A DNA stretch of 64,000 nucleotides from Tunturibacter empetritectus (GTDB lineage Bacteria > Acidobacteriota > Terriglobia > Terriglobales > Acidobacteriaceae), in contig NZ_CP132932.1 of the NCBI RefSeq assembly GCF_040358985.1, positions 1,302,001-1,366,000 on the forward strand, given 5' to 3'. Position 1 is the stretch's first letter. The number at the start of each line of letters is the position of its first letter. Of the stretch, positions 52,210 to 59,837 are shown in pieces. Made by a program: the position numbers and the translations under genes. Below the pieces are notes generated by a model. That model was not told the origin of the DNA. It saw nothing but the letters and a program-made list of their open reading frames with translations, and searched no databases.

Positions 52210-53409
52210 ATGATCCGCAAAACTCGCCTCTTCACCCCAGGCCCGACCCCCCTACTCCCCGCCGCCCAGTTCGCCATGGCTGCGGCCGATATCCACCACC
52301 GCACGCCCGAGTTCCGTGCCATGTATACCCGCGTCCTCTCCCAGCTCAAAGAGTTCGTCGGCACCAAGAACGACGTCATCATCCTCTCGAGCAGCGGCTC
52401 GGGCGCCATGGAAGCCGCCGTCTCCAACCTGACATCACCTGGAGATCGCGTGCTGGTGTTGACAGCCGGCAAGTTCGGCGAGCGCTGGACCGGCATCACA
52501 AAGGCCTTCGGCTGCCACGTCGACGTCGTCAGCGCCCCCTACGGCAGCACCTTCTCCCTCGACGAAGTGAAAGCCAATCTCCACCTCGAAACCCGCGCCG
52601 TCTTTGTCCAGGCCACCGAGTCCTCCACCGGCGTCCGTCACGACATCGAGGCCATCGCCAAGCTCCTCAAGCAGGAAAAATCCGAAGCTCTCCTCATCGT
52701 CGACGGCATCACCGGCCTCGGCACCTCGCACCTCGATATGGACGGCTGGGGCATCGACGTCCTCATCGGCGGCTCGCAAAAAGCCGTCATGATTCCCCCC
52801 GGCCTCAGCTACCTCGCCGTCAGCGCCCGCGCCTGGGACCGCATGGAGGCCACCTACAACCCGCGCTACTACTTCGACCTCCGCAAAGAGCGCAAGAACG
52901 CCGCCAAGGGCGAGTCCGCCTACACACCCTCCGTCGCGCTCATCGCCGCTCTGGGCGCAGCGTTGAACTACATCGCCGCACAAGCCGCCACACCCGAAAA
53001 ACCAGAGGGCGATCTAGCCGAAGGCCGCAAGAAGCTGGTCGACAACGCGATCACCTGCGCCGCCATGACCCGCGCCGCAGCCACCGCACTCGGCCTAAAA
53101 CTCTTCGCCCCCGAAGGCTACGAAGCCGCAGCCGCCACCGCCATCGTAGCCCCCGAAGGCTCGGACTCCGGCACGCTGGTCAAAGGCCTCAAGTCGCAGT
53201 TCGGTGCCATCGTCACCGACGGCCAGGGCGAGATGAAGGGCCAGCTCTTCCGCATCGCCCACATCGGCTTCTTCGACTACATGGACACCATCGCCATCCT
53301 CGGTGCCCTCGAACAAGTCATCCACAAAACCAAGTTTCCCGCCCCCAACTTCACCTTCGGCAAAGGCCTCATCGCCGCCCAAACCTTCTTCGCCGAACAC
53401 GCCAAATAA
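52210..53409 (+). CDS. Class V aminotransferase (alanine/serine-glyoxylate type)
   Basis: A 399-residue PLP enzyme. MIRKTRLFTPGPTPLLP and MAAADIHHRTPEFRAMY open the family core; SSSGSGAMEAAVSNLTSPGDRVLVLTAGKFGERW gives the phosphate-binding region; VDGITGLGTSHLDMDGWGIDV holds the cofactor Asp; and GGSQKAVMIPPG carries the Schiff-base lysine. The C-terminus includes GQLFRIAHIGFFDYMD. It transfers amino groups among alanine, serine and glyoxylate, or may act as a phosphoserine aminotransferase, since serA lies 4.7 kb away. Stop at 53409 is followed by a strong terminator. Confidence 0.92.
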   Translation: MIRKTRLFTPGPTPLLPAAQFAMAAADIHHRTPEFRAMYTRVLSQLKEFVGTKNDVIILSSSGSGAMEAAVSNLTSPGDRVLVLTAGKFGERWTGITKAFGCHVDVVSAPYGSTFSLDEVKANLHLETRAVFVQATESSTGVRHDIEAIAKLLKQEKSEALLIVDGITGLGTSHLDMDGWGIDVLIGGSQKAVMIPPGLSYLAVSARAWDRMEATYNPRYYFDLRKERKNAAKGESAYTPSVALIAALGAALNYIAAQAATPEKPEGDLAEGRKKLVDNAITCAAMTRAAATALGLKLFAPEGYEAAAATAIVAPEGSDSGTLVKGLKSQFGAIVTDGQGEMKGQLFRIAHIGFFDYMDTIAILGALEQVIHKTKFPAPNFTFGKGLIAAQTFFAEHAK

Positions 53410-53449
53410 CCAGCAACACCACCCTCTCGGTTTCACCACAAAACCGTGC

Positions 53450-53479
53450 CCCACGTCCGGACTCTCGGACGTGGGTTTT
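53450..53479 (+). terminator. Strong rho-independent terminator
   Basis: CCCACGTCCG (53450-53459) pairs perfectly with CGGACGTGGG (53466-53475) around a six-base loop and is followed by TTTT. It ends the aminotransferase transcript. Confidence 0.9.
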
Positions 53480-53510
53480 CAGTAGCCATGGGAAGACAGG
53501 AAATCTAAAT

Positions 53511-54881
53511 ATGGCAACGGACGACGTTTATAGCAGACGAGAGTTCCTGATCGGTGCCGCCGGCGCTGCGGTCTCAGGCGCGCTCAAGGCGCAGAGCGCG
53601 ATGGCGTTGGGGGCGAGCACTTCTGCTCTACGCGGACGATTCCTGACCCATGTCTCAGTGGTGCGCGTTAATCAGATCGAGGTGACGCCGAGTCGTTCGA
53701 TCGGAGAAGACGAAGCTACGGACAACAGCCCGGCCCATATTCGTTCGCGAAGAGAAGCGTTTGCCAGAGGGTGCCCGGAAGGACGGATGACGTGGGCGGT
53801 AAGTTGGCTGGCCTTGAACGACAGCCGGCAGGAGTACAAAGACGCGCGCCGCCTTCTGGCGTCGTATCACGATCGGTATGGCGACGAGGTCACCTTCATT
53901 CCGGGCGGCTACTTTGCACCCATGTATGACACGCGAGCGCATAACCGGGAGACGATTCACAAGGCGTTGGGCTTGATCTCTAGCATGGTGGGCGGCGGAT
54001 ATCGTCCGCAGTGCATCGTCGCGGGCTTCCTGGATGCGGAGAACCAGAGATACCTGGCCACGGAAGAAGGCATTCATGTTTGCCAAGGGCAGATCTGGAG
54101 CCAGCACGGCATCGACCACGGTGATGGCGATGGTGGCATCTGCTATCCGTACTATCCAAGCCGCGAGCACTATCTGAAACCGGCACAGGATGCGGCCGAC
54201 TTCATCGACTGCGTCTGCCTGGATGGCTGGACCTGCGACTTTCTAACGGCACGGCGGGAGGGCTTCGAGGGCGGGTTCAACAGCCGATTGGGCGTGGGTC
54301 CAATCGAAGCTGTAGGAAATCTCGGGACGGCAGCGGGCCGTAAGGAGATGCTGGACACCACGGCGGTGCACTTTGACCGAGGCCACGCTCTGAATGGATT
54401 TGGCTGGGTTACAGGGATCTGGGAGGTGTCGGTTGGGCACGACGAGGATCTGACCTACTGGCTACAGGCCGTGAGGGACAGGTGGCCCGACACGAGCGTA
54501 TTGACCGAGGGTGAATTCGGCCTGAAGTGGCGTGAGCACACGCCCAGCAATGCTTCGTTGAACTATCAGTTCGATGCGCGAGGAACCGGCGCGCCGGGTT
54601 CGGAAAAAGAGTTGGAGATCGAGTGGTACATGAATCGCGAGTTTCGTTTGGCGCTGCTGCGGAACTGGACAAAAAACGAAGCACCGATGGTCATCGACTT
54701 TACTCGCTACGACTTACCGACGCAGGAGCCGCAAACTTTGCAGCGGGAGTGGAGCTTGATGAATGTGCTGAATCAGAAAGGCACGCGGCCGCAGGATAAG
54801 CCCCAGCGGCTGGGACAGTTGACAGCGGAGGACCAGCGACAGATATTTGAGCGGTATCCGAATTTGAACGATGGGAGGTAA
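53511..54881 (+). CDS. Tat-exported protein, DUF3863-like
   Basis: A 456-residue protein with a twin-arginine signal (SRREFLIGAAGAAVSGALKAQ). The body contains LTHVSVVRVNQIEVTPSR, FLDAENQRYLATEEGIHVCQGQIWSQHGIDHGDGD and CVCLDGWTCDFLTARREGFEGG, which recall DUF3863-family proteins known from Bacteroidetes and Planctomycetes (moderate recall). The fold is probably a TIM barrel like glycoside hydrolases; no catalytic pair can be named. The codon pattern, with fewer C-ending codons, differs from the flanking genes, so horizontal acquisition is possible. An inverted repeat lies at its stop (54871-54891). Confidence 0.7.
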   Translation: MATDDVYSRREFLIGAAGAAVSGALKAQSAMALGASTSALRGRFLTHVSVVRVNQIEVTPSRSIGEDEATDNSPAHIRSRREAFARGCPEGRMTWAVSWLALNDSRQEYKDARRLLASYHDRYGDEVTFIPGGYFAPMYDTRAHNRETIHKALGLISSMVGGGYRPQCIVAGFLDAENQRYLATEEGIHVCQGQIWSQHGIDHGDGDGGICYPYYPSREHYLKPAQDAADFIDCVCLDGWTCDFLTARREGFEGGFNSRLGVGPIEAVGNLGTAAGRKEMLDTTAVHFDRGHALNGFGWVTGIWEVSVGHDEDLTYWLQAVRDRWPDTSVLTEGEFGLKWREHTPSNASLNYQFDARGTGAPGSEKELEIEWYMNREFRLALLRNWTKNEAPMVIDFTRYDLPTQEPQTLQREWSLMNVLNQKGTRPQDKPQRLGQLTAEDQRQIFERYPNLNDGR

Positions 54882-54891
54882 ACTCTCCCAT
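54871..54891. terminator. Inverted repeat at the end of the Tat-protein gene
   Basis: ATGGGAG (54871-54877) and CTCCCAT (54885-54891) pair perfectly around GTAAACT, with the stop codon inside. No T-tract follows, so termination is doubtful. Confidence 0.35.
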
Positions 54892-54902
54892 AGCCAAGCC
54901 TG

Positions 54903-55655
54903 ATGCTCCACAAACTCTGTCTTCTCTTCGCCCTCACCCTACCCTGTGCCGCCGCTCCCATCTATGGCTACAAAATCATCGCCAAATATCCGCACTCCAC
55001 CGACAGCTACACCGAAGGCTTCTTCTACCTCAACGGTCTCTTCTACGAGGGCATCGGCCTCAACGGCCACTCTGGCATAGTCGTGACGCAGCCCGAGACC
55101 GGCATCCCGGTTCAGCGTTTCGATCTACCCTCGAAGTATTTTGGCGAAGGCATCATCGACTGGGGCCCGGACCTCCTGCAATGGACCTGGCAATCCCACA
55201 CTGGTTTTGTGCTCGATCGCTTCTCCCTGCGCATTGTGAGCCAGTTTCACTACGACGGCGAGGGCTGGGGCATCACTCGCAGCGCAAAGGAGCTCATCAC
55301 CAGCGACGGCACCGCCACCCTTCGCTTCCGCAACCCCGACACCTTCGACGAGACCCGCCACATCGTCGTCAAAGACGGCCCCAAAACCATCGACCAGTTA
55401 AATGAACTCGAGTACATCAAAGGCGAGATCTACGCCAATGTCTGGCACTCTGACCGCATCGCCCGCATCTCGCCGATCGACGGACACGTCATCGCGTGGA
55501 TCAACCTCACAGGTCTCCTCCTCGAGGACCAGCGCGTCAACGCCGAGTCCGTCCTCAACGGCATCGCCTACGACGCAAAGAAAGACCGCCTCTTCGTCAC
55601 CGGCAAGCAATGGCCCACAGTCTTCGAGATAAAAATCATCCCAAAATCAAAGTAG
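54903..55655 (+). CDS. Glutaminyl-peptide cyclotransferase (plant/bacterial beta-propeller type)
   Basis: A 250-residue exported enzyme (signal MLHKLCLLFALTLPCAAAP) of the Glu_cyclase_2 family, which turns N-terminal glutamine of peptides into pyroglutamate. Conserved segments: HSTDSYTEGFFYLNGLFYEG, GEGIIDWGPDLLQWTWQSHTGFVLD, YDGEGWGITRSAKELITSDG, LNELEYIKGEIYANVWHSDRIARI and NGIAYDAKKDRLFVTGKQWPTVFEI. It follows the Tat-exported gene by 21 bases on the same strand. Confidence 0.92.
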   Translation: MLHKLCLLFALTLPCAAAPIYGYKIIAKYPHSTDSYTEGFFYLNGLFYEGIGLNGHSGIVVTQPETGIPVQRFDLPSKYFGEGIIDWGPDLLQWTWQSHTGFVLDRFSLRIVSQFHYDGEGWGITRSAKELITSDGTATLRFRNPDTFDETRHIVVKDGPKTIDQLNELEYIKGEIYANVWHSDRIARISPIDGHVIAWINLTGLLLEDQRVNAESVLNGIAYDAKKDRLFVTGKQWPTVFEIKIIPKSK

Positions 55656-55694
55656 CCGCCTGCTACTCTTTCAGCTACACCGAAACTACTCATC

Positions 55695-56108
55695 ATGCGC
55701 CGCTCAAACCAAGTCGCCGCCCCACTTCTAGCCGCAGCCGCACTCTCCATGCTTGCCGGTTGTCAGAAACCCCAGATGCAGCGCTGCGTCGACGAGAACA
55801 ACCACGTCGTGGACGACAACCTCTGCGCCAATCTTCCTGCCAATCAGCAGGGCGTACTGCAACGCTCCGATGGCCACGGCGGCTTCCTTCCTGTCCTCAT
55901 CCCCTATCGTTACTACTACGGCGGTTGGGGAGGCTACGGCCTCGGCAGCGTAGTCGGCGGCGGAGGCTATGCTCCTGTCTCCGGCCGCAGCTACGCCAAC
56001 CGCTCCGGCGTCACCATTCGCGGAGGCTTCGGGAGCTCGTTCTCCGAAGGCGGAAGCCACAGCAGCGGGGGCGAAGGTGGAGCTCACGGCGGCGGCGCAG
56101 GCGAATAA
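55695..56108 (+). CDS. YgiB-like lipoprotein (DUF1190-type)
   Basis: A 137-residue protein with a lipoprotein signal ending LAGC (Cys near residue 23). The mature part has CVDENNHVVDDNLCANL, a Tyr/Gly-rich stretch (FLPVLIPYRYYYGGWGGYG) and an end like VTIRGGFGSSFSEGG, close to the conserved RGGFG tail of E. coli YgiB. In enterobacteria ygiB is next to ygiC; here the same order occurs, which supports the call. The location is outer membrane or periplasm. The function is unknown. Confidence 0.75.
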   Translation: MRRSNQVAAPLLAAAALSMLAGCQKPQMQRCVDENNHVVDDNLCANLPANQQGVLQRSDGHGGFLPVLIPYRYYYGGWGGYGLGSVVGGGGYAPVSGRSYANRSGVTIRGGFGSSFSEGGSHSSGGEGGAHGGGAGE

Positions 56109-56134
56109 AGACGCAAGCAATAACACAGGAGACC

Positions 56135-57301
56135 ATGCAGCGCATCACCCTCACTCCCCGCGACAACTGGCAACAAAAAGTCGAGTCCGTCGGCCTCACC
56201 TTCCACACCCTCGAAAACGGCACTCCCTACTGGGACGAGTCAGCCGCCTACAGCTTCACCGCCGCCGAGATCGACACTCTCGAAGCCGCCGGCTACAAGC
56301 TGCAAGAGATGTGCCTCGCCGCCGCCCAGCACATCATCGACCAAAAACGCTACGCCGAACTCGACATCCCCGCCTTCGCCATCGAAGCCATAGAGTGGGC
56401 CTGGAGCAACGAGCCACCCGCGCTCTACGGCCGCTTCGACCTAAGCTGGGCTGGCGCACAATCAGGCCAAGTCCCCAAGCTCCTCGAGTACAACGCCGAC
56501 ACTCCTACCTCGCTCCTCGAAGCCGGCGTTGTGCAATGGCACTGGCTCAAAGACATGCCCTCGTCGCTTGTCTCCACCAAGCCGGACCAGTTCAACTCCA
56601 TCCACGAAAAACTCATCGCCAAGTGGAAGGACATCGACCCCTACCTCTCCAAGCCCATCTACTTCGCAGCGCTCGACAACCCCGAAGACCAGCTCACCGT
56701 CACCTACCTCCGCGACACCGCACAGCAAGCAGGTCTCGACACCCTACAGATGTTCATGAACGAGATCGGCTGGAACGACGAGCAGCAGCTCTTCCTCGAC
56801 CCCGACGAGCATCCCATGTTCTCCGTCTTCAAGCTCTACCCGTGGGAGGCCATGCTCCAAGAGGAGTTTGCCCCTCACGCCATCGACACCTACCCCAGCA
56901 CCCGCTGGATCGAACCCATCTGGAAGATGCTGCTCTCCAACAAAGGCATCCTGCCTATCCTATGGCAGCTCTACCCTAATCACGAGCTCCTCCTCGAATC
57001 CCACTTTGCCGACGACCCCAACGCCGCTCAGCTTCGCAACTTTGTCCGCAAGCCGCTCATGTCCCGTGAAGGCGCCAACATCACTCTCGTTCGCGAAGGC
57101 GTAAACAGCGCCACCACCCCTGGTCCCTACAACGGCAAACAAATCATTCAGGCGCTCGCCCCCGACGCGGTCTTTGACCATCGCCACACTGTCCTCGGCC
57201 TTTGGATGATCGACCAGGACTGCTGCGGCCTCGGCGTCCGCGAGTCCTTCAACCCCATCACTGATAATCTAAGCTCCTTCGTACCTCACTTTTTTGTCTG
57301 A
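56135..57301 (+). CDS. YgiC-like ATP-grasp protein (glutathionylspermidine synthase-like)
   Basis: A 388-residue protein with the preATP-grasp/ATP-grasp architecture of YgiC and the synthetase half of glutathionylspermidine synthase. Segments: ALYGRFDLSWAGAQSGQVPKLLEYNADTPTSLLEAGVVQWHW, the NADTPTSLLE loop with substrate and ATP ligands, LYPWEAMLQEEFAP, KPLMSREGANITLV and LGLWMIDQDCCGLGVRES. The length equals E. coli YgiC. CAGGAGA precedes the ATG at 56135. The substrate is undetermined; the family ligates peptide-like carboxylates to amines. Confidence 0.9.
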   Translation: MQRITLTPRDNWQQKVESVGLTFHTLENGTPYWDESAAYSFTAAEIDTLEAAGYKLQEMCLAAAQHIIDQKRYAELDIPAFAIEAIEWAWSNEPPALYGRFDLSWAGAQSGQVPKLLEYNADTPTSLLEAGVVQWHWLKDMPSSLVSTKPDQFNSIHEKLIAKWKDIDPYLSKPIYFAALDNPEDQLTVTYLRDTAQQAGLDTLQMFMNEIGWNDEQQLFLDPDEHPMFSVFKLYPWEAMLQEEFAPHAIDTYPSTRWIEPIWKMLLSNKGILPILWQLYPNHELLLESHFADDPNAAQLRNFVRKPLMSREGANITLVREGVNSATTPGPYNGKQIIQALAPDAVFDHRHTVLGLWMIDQDCCGLGVRESFNPITDNLSSFVPHFFV

Positions 57302-57992
57302 GTCGACACCCAATCCGACGCCGAGCACGCCTCAGCCCCTAGGGGCAGAAATGGAGCCCGCCATTCTCGACGTTCATCCGCCACACCAGGCCGCACATAG
57401 CTGGAAAGACTTCTTCATCCACATTGCCACCATCGTAATCGGACTGCTTATCGCCATAGGCCTTGAACAGACCGTGGAGTACTTCCATCACCGACATCTC
57501 CTCCATCAGGCAGAGGACAATCTCCACTCGGAGATCCAGGACAACCGCCAGACCCTGGCAGCGGACGAGAAGCAACTAGCCGAGATCGAACATCGAATGG
57601 AAGATAATCTGAAAATTCTCGCCGACCTCAAAGCTCATCGCGTCCCGACCGAAAAATTCGGACTGCAGTGGGAGTGGAACGGACTGCAATCAGCAGCCTG
57701 GGATACGGCACGCAACACCGGGGCGATCGCCCTGATGTCCTACGAAACGGCTGAGGATTATTCCGTAATCTATAGCCAACAGTCGCTGGTGAACGATCAG
57801 GCCTGGGTCTACATTCGCGACGTGTACAAATGTGGGCGCCCTGTTGCGACACGCAAAGTCGAGGATCTCCAACCGGAGGAGATCGATGAAGCCATCGTCA
57901 ATTCAAAGCAGACTTTGACAGATGTCCACTACCTCAGAGATCTCATGCAGAGCCTCAACAAGATCTATCAGAGCGAAGACAAGGCGCTCTAA
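57294..57992 (+). CDS. Membrane protein, 232 aa, translationally coupled to YgiC
   Basis: The frame starts at TTG 57294, overlapping the ygiC stop by eight bases; ATG 57351 is an alternative. One transmembrane helix (KDFFIHIATIVIGLLIAIGLEQTV) near residue 40 is followed by a coiled-coil-prone acidic stretch (LHSEIQDNRQTLAADEKQLAEIEHRMEDN) and a C-terminal helical part. I do not recognise the family. Coupling to the ygiB-ygiC pair suggests a shared envelope role. Confidence 0.7.
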   Translation: MSESTPNPTPSTPQPLGAEMEPAILDVHPPHQAAHSWKDFFIHIATIVIGLLIAIGLEQTVEYFHHRHLLHQAEDNLHSEIQDNRQTLAADEKQLAEIEHRMEDNLKILADLKAHRVPTEKFGLQWEWNGLQSAAWDTARNTGAIALMSYETAEDYSVIYSQQSLVNDQAWVYIRDVYKCGRPVATRKVEDLQPEEIDEAIVNSKQTLTDVHYLRDLMQSLNKIYQSEDKAL

Positions 57993-58087
57993 TCTTTTCA
58001 GAACAAACACCCTTTTGTTCTCATTCCACTCGATAACGCCTTGTCGACTAAACTAAGTCTTAACCTTAATTGCGCTTACGGAGCTCC

Positions 58088-59731
58088 ATGAAGATCGTTC
58101 TCGCCGAAAAAGTCTCCCCTGCAACCCTCGCCGTCTTCCAACAAGAACCAGGCTGGCAGATCGTCACCCCCGACCAGATCAAAAACGGCCTCGCCGCCGA
58201 GCTAGCCGATGCCGACGCCCTCGTCGTCCGCTCCGCCGTTCAGGCCGACGCCAAGCTCCTTGCCGCTGCCCCCAAGCTCCGCGTCATCGGCCGCGCCGGC
58301 GTAGGCGTCGACAACATCGACACCGATGCCGCCACCCATCGCGGCATCGTCGTCATGAACACCCCCGGCGCCAACGCCGTCGCCGTCGCCGAACTCACCC
58401 TCGGCCTCATGATCTCGCTCGCCCGCTCCATCCCACGCGCCAACTCCACCATGCACCAGGCCAAGTGGGACAAGAAAACCCTTCAGGGCCAGGAACTCCG
58501 CGGCAAGACGCTCGGCATCGTAGGCCTGGGCCGGATCGGACTCGAAGTCGCCCGTCGCGCCGCCAGCTTCGGCATGGAGATCATCGGCTACGACCCCTTC
58601 GTCGCCCCGGTCATCGCCCGCGAGAACAACGTCACTCTCGTCCCCATCGACGAGATCTTCAAAACCTCCGACTACCTCACCCTCCATGTCGGCCTCACCA
58701 CCCAGACCGAGGGCCTTATCAACGCCACTTCCATCAAGATCATGAAGAAGGGCATCCGCATCATCAACTGCGCCCGCGGCGAGCTCATCGTCGAGCAGGC
58801 CCTCGCCGACGCCATCAAATCCGGCCACGTCGGCGGCGCAGCTCTCGATGTCTTCCATCAGGAGCCGCTCAAAGAGTCGCCCTTCTACGATCTGGATAAC
58901 GTCCTCCTCTCCCCCCACATCGCCGGCGCAACCGACGAAGCCCAGGAGGCCATCGGCATCCAACTCGCCATGCAGGTCCGCGACTACCTCAAGCTCGGCG
59001 TCGTCCAGAACGCCGTCAACCTGCCCTCGCTCTCGCACGAGGAGTACAAAGAGATTGCTCCCTACATCGAGATGGCCGAACGCCTCGGTCAATTTCTCTC
59101 GCATGCGACACCCGGCAACCTCGAAAACATCCAGATCACCTACACCGGCCGCATCGCCTCCGGCAAAACCGACCTTATCCGCAACGCTGCCCTGGCCGGC
59201 ATCTTCTCAGGAACAGACGGAGGCAGCACCGCCAACCGTATCAACGCCGCCGCCATCGCAGCTGAGCGCGGCATCCGCATTCAGGAGGACAAGAAGGAGT
59301 TCACGATCGGCGGCGCAGGCTCTGTGCTCAAGATCGTGCTCCACTCCTCCGGGGCTGCCACTGGAGAGAAGGCCGGTGACGCCAGCGCCTCCGCCACCGT
59401 CCTCCACGGCACCTCGCCCCGCCTACTCACCTACGACGGCATCGACATCGAAGCCCCGCTCCACGGCACCCTCGTCGCCATTCGCAACCACGACGTCCCC
59501 GGCGTCGTCGGCCGCATCGGAACCATCCTCGGCGAGCACTCGGTCAACATCGCCAACTTCGCCCTGGGCCGTGCACACTCCACGCAAAGTCATTGCGTTC
59601 CACAGGGCCAGGCCCTCGCCGTCGTGCAGATCGACGTCCCCAAGGCAGCCTCAGCCACCGCCGCCGTCGAAGCCCTGCGCAAAGTAGAAGCTATCGCCAG
59701 CGTCCGCCTCATCGAACTGGGCAAGCTCTAA
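58088..59731 (+). CDS. serA: D-3-phosphoglycerate dehydrogenase, long form with ACT domain
   Basis: A 547-residue enzyme starting serine synthesis by oxidising 3-phosphoglycerate. ATG 58088 is preceded by GGAG. The NAD motif is LGIVGLGRIGLEVARRA; INCARGELIVEQAL holds the catalytic Arg, and LLSPHIAGATDEAQEA the His. An intervening regulatory (ASB) domain and a C-terminal ACT domain (PGVVGRIGTILGEHSVNIANFALGR) give feedback control, probably by serine. The length is typical of the long bacterial form. Confidence 0.95.
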   Translation: MKIVLAEKVSPATLAVFQQEPGWQIVTPDQIKNGLAAELADADALVVRSAVQADAKLLAAAPKLRVIGRAGVGVDNIDTDAATHRGIVVMNTPGANAVAVAELTLGLMISLARSIPRANSTMHQAKWDKKTLQGQELRGKTLGIVGLGRIGLEVARRAASFGMEIIGYDPFVAPVIARENNVTLVPIDEIFKTSDYLTLHVGLTTQTEGLINATSIKIMKKGIRIINCARGELIVEQALADAIKSGHVGGAALDVFHQEPLKESPFYDLDNVLLSPHIAGATDEAQEAIGIQLAMQVRDYLKLGVVQNAVNLPSLSHEEYKEIAPYIEMAERLGQFLSHATPGNLENIQITYTGRIASGKTDLIRNAALAGIFSGTDGGSTANRINAAAIAAERGIRIQEDKKEFTIGGAGSVLKIVLHSSGAATGEKAGDASASATVLHGTSPRLLTYDGIDIEAPLHGTLVAIRNHDVPGVVGRIGTILGEHSVNIANFALGRAHSTQSHCVPQGQALAVVQIDVPKAASATAAVEALRKVEAIASVRLIELGKL

Positions 59732-59837
59732 CCGGGTCGATACTTCTTACATCGTTGTCTGACTCTATCGCATCATTTATTGCTAACCCTTGGCTGTTCG
59801 CCCGGAGCGGCTAAGCATCCCAAAAGGAATTTACAGC

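Noticed and set aside
55496..56134. N-terminal extension of the YgiC frame by 213 codons
   Set aside because: It overlaps the cyclotransferase and YgiB genes, is Arg/Ser-rich, and a good ribosome-binding site marks the real ATG at 56135.
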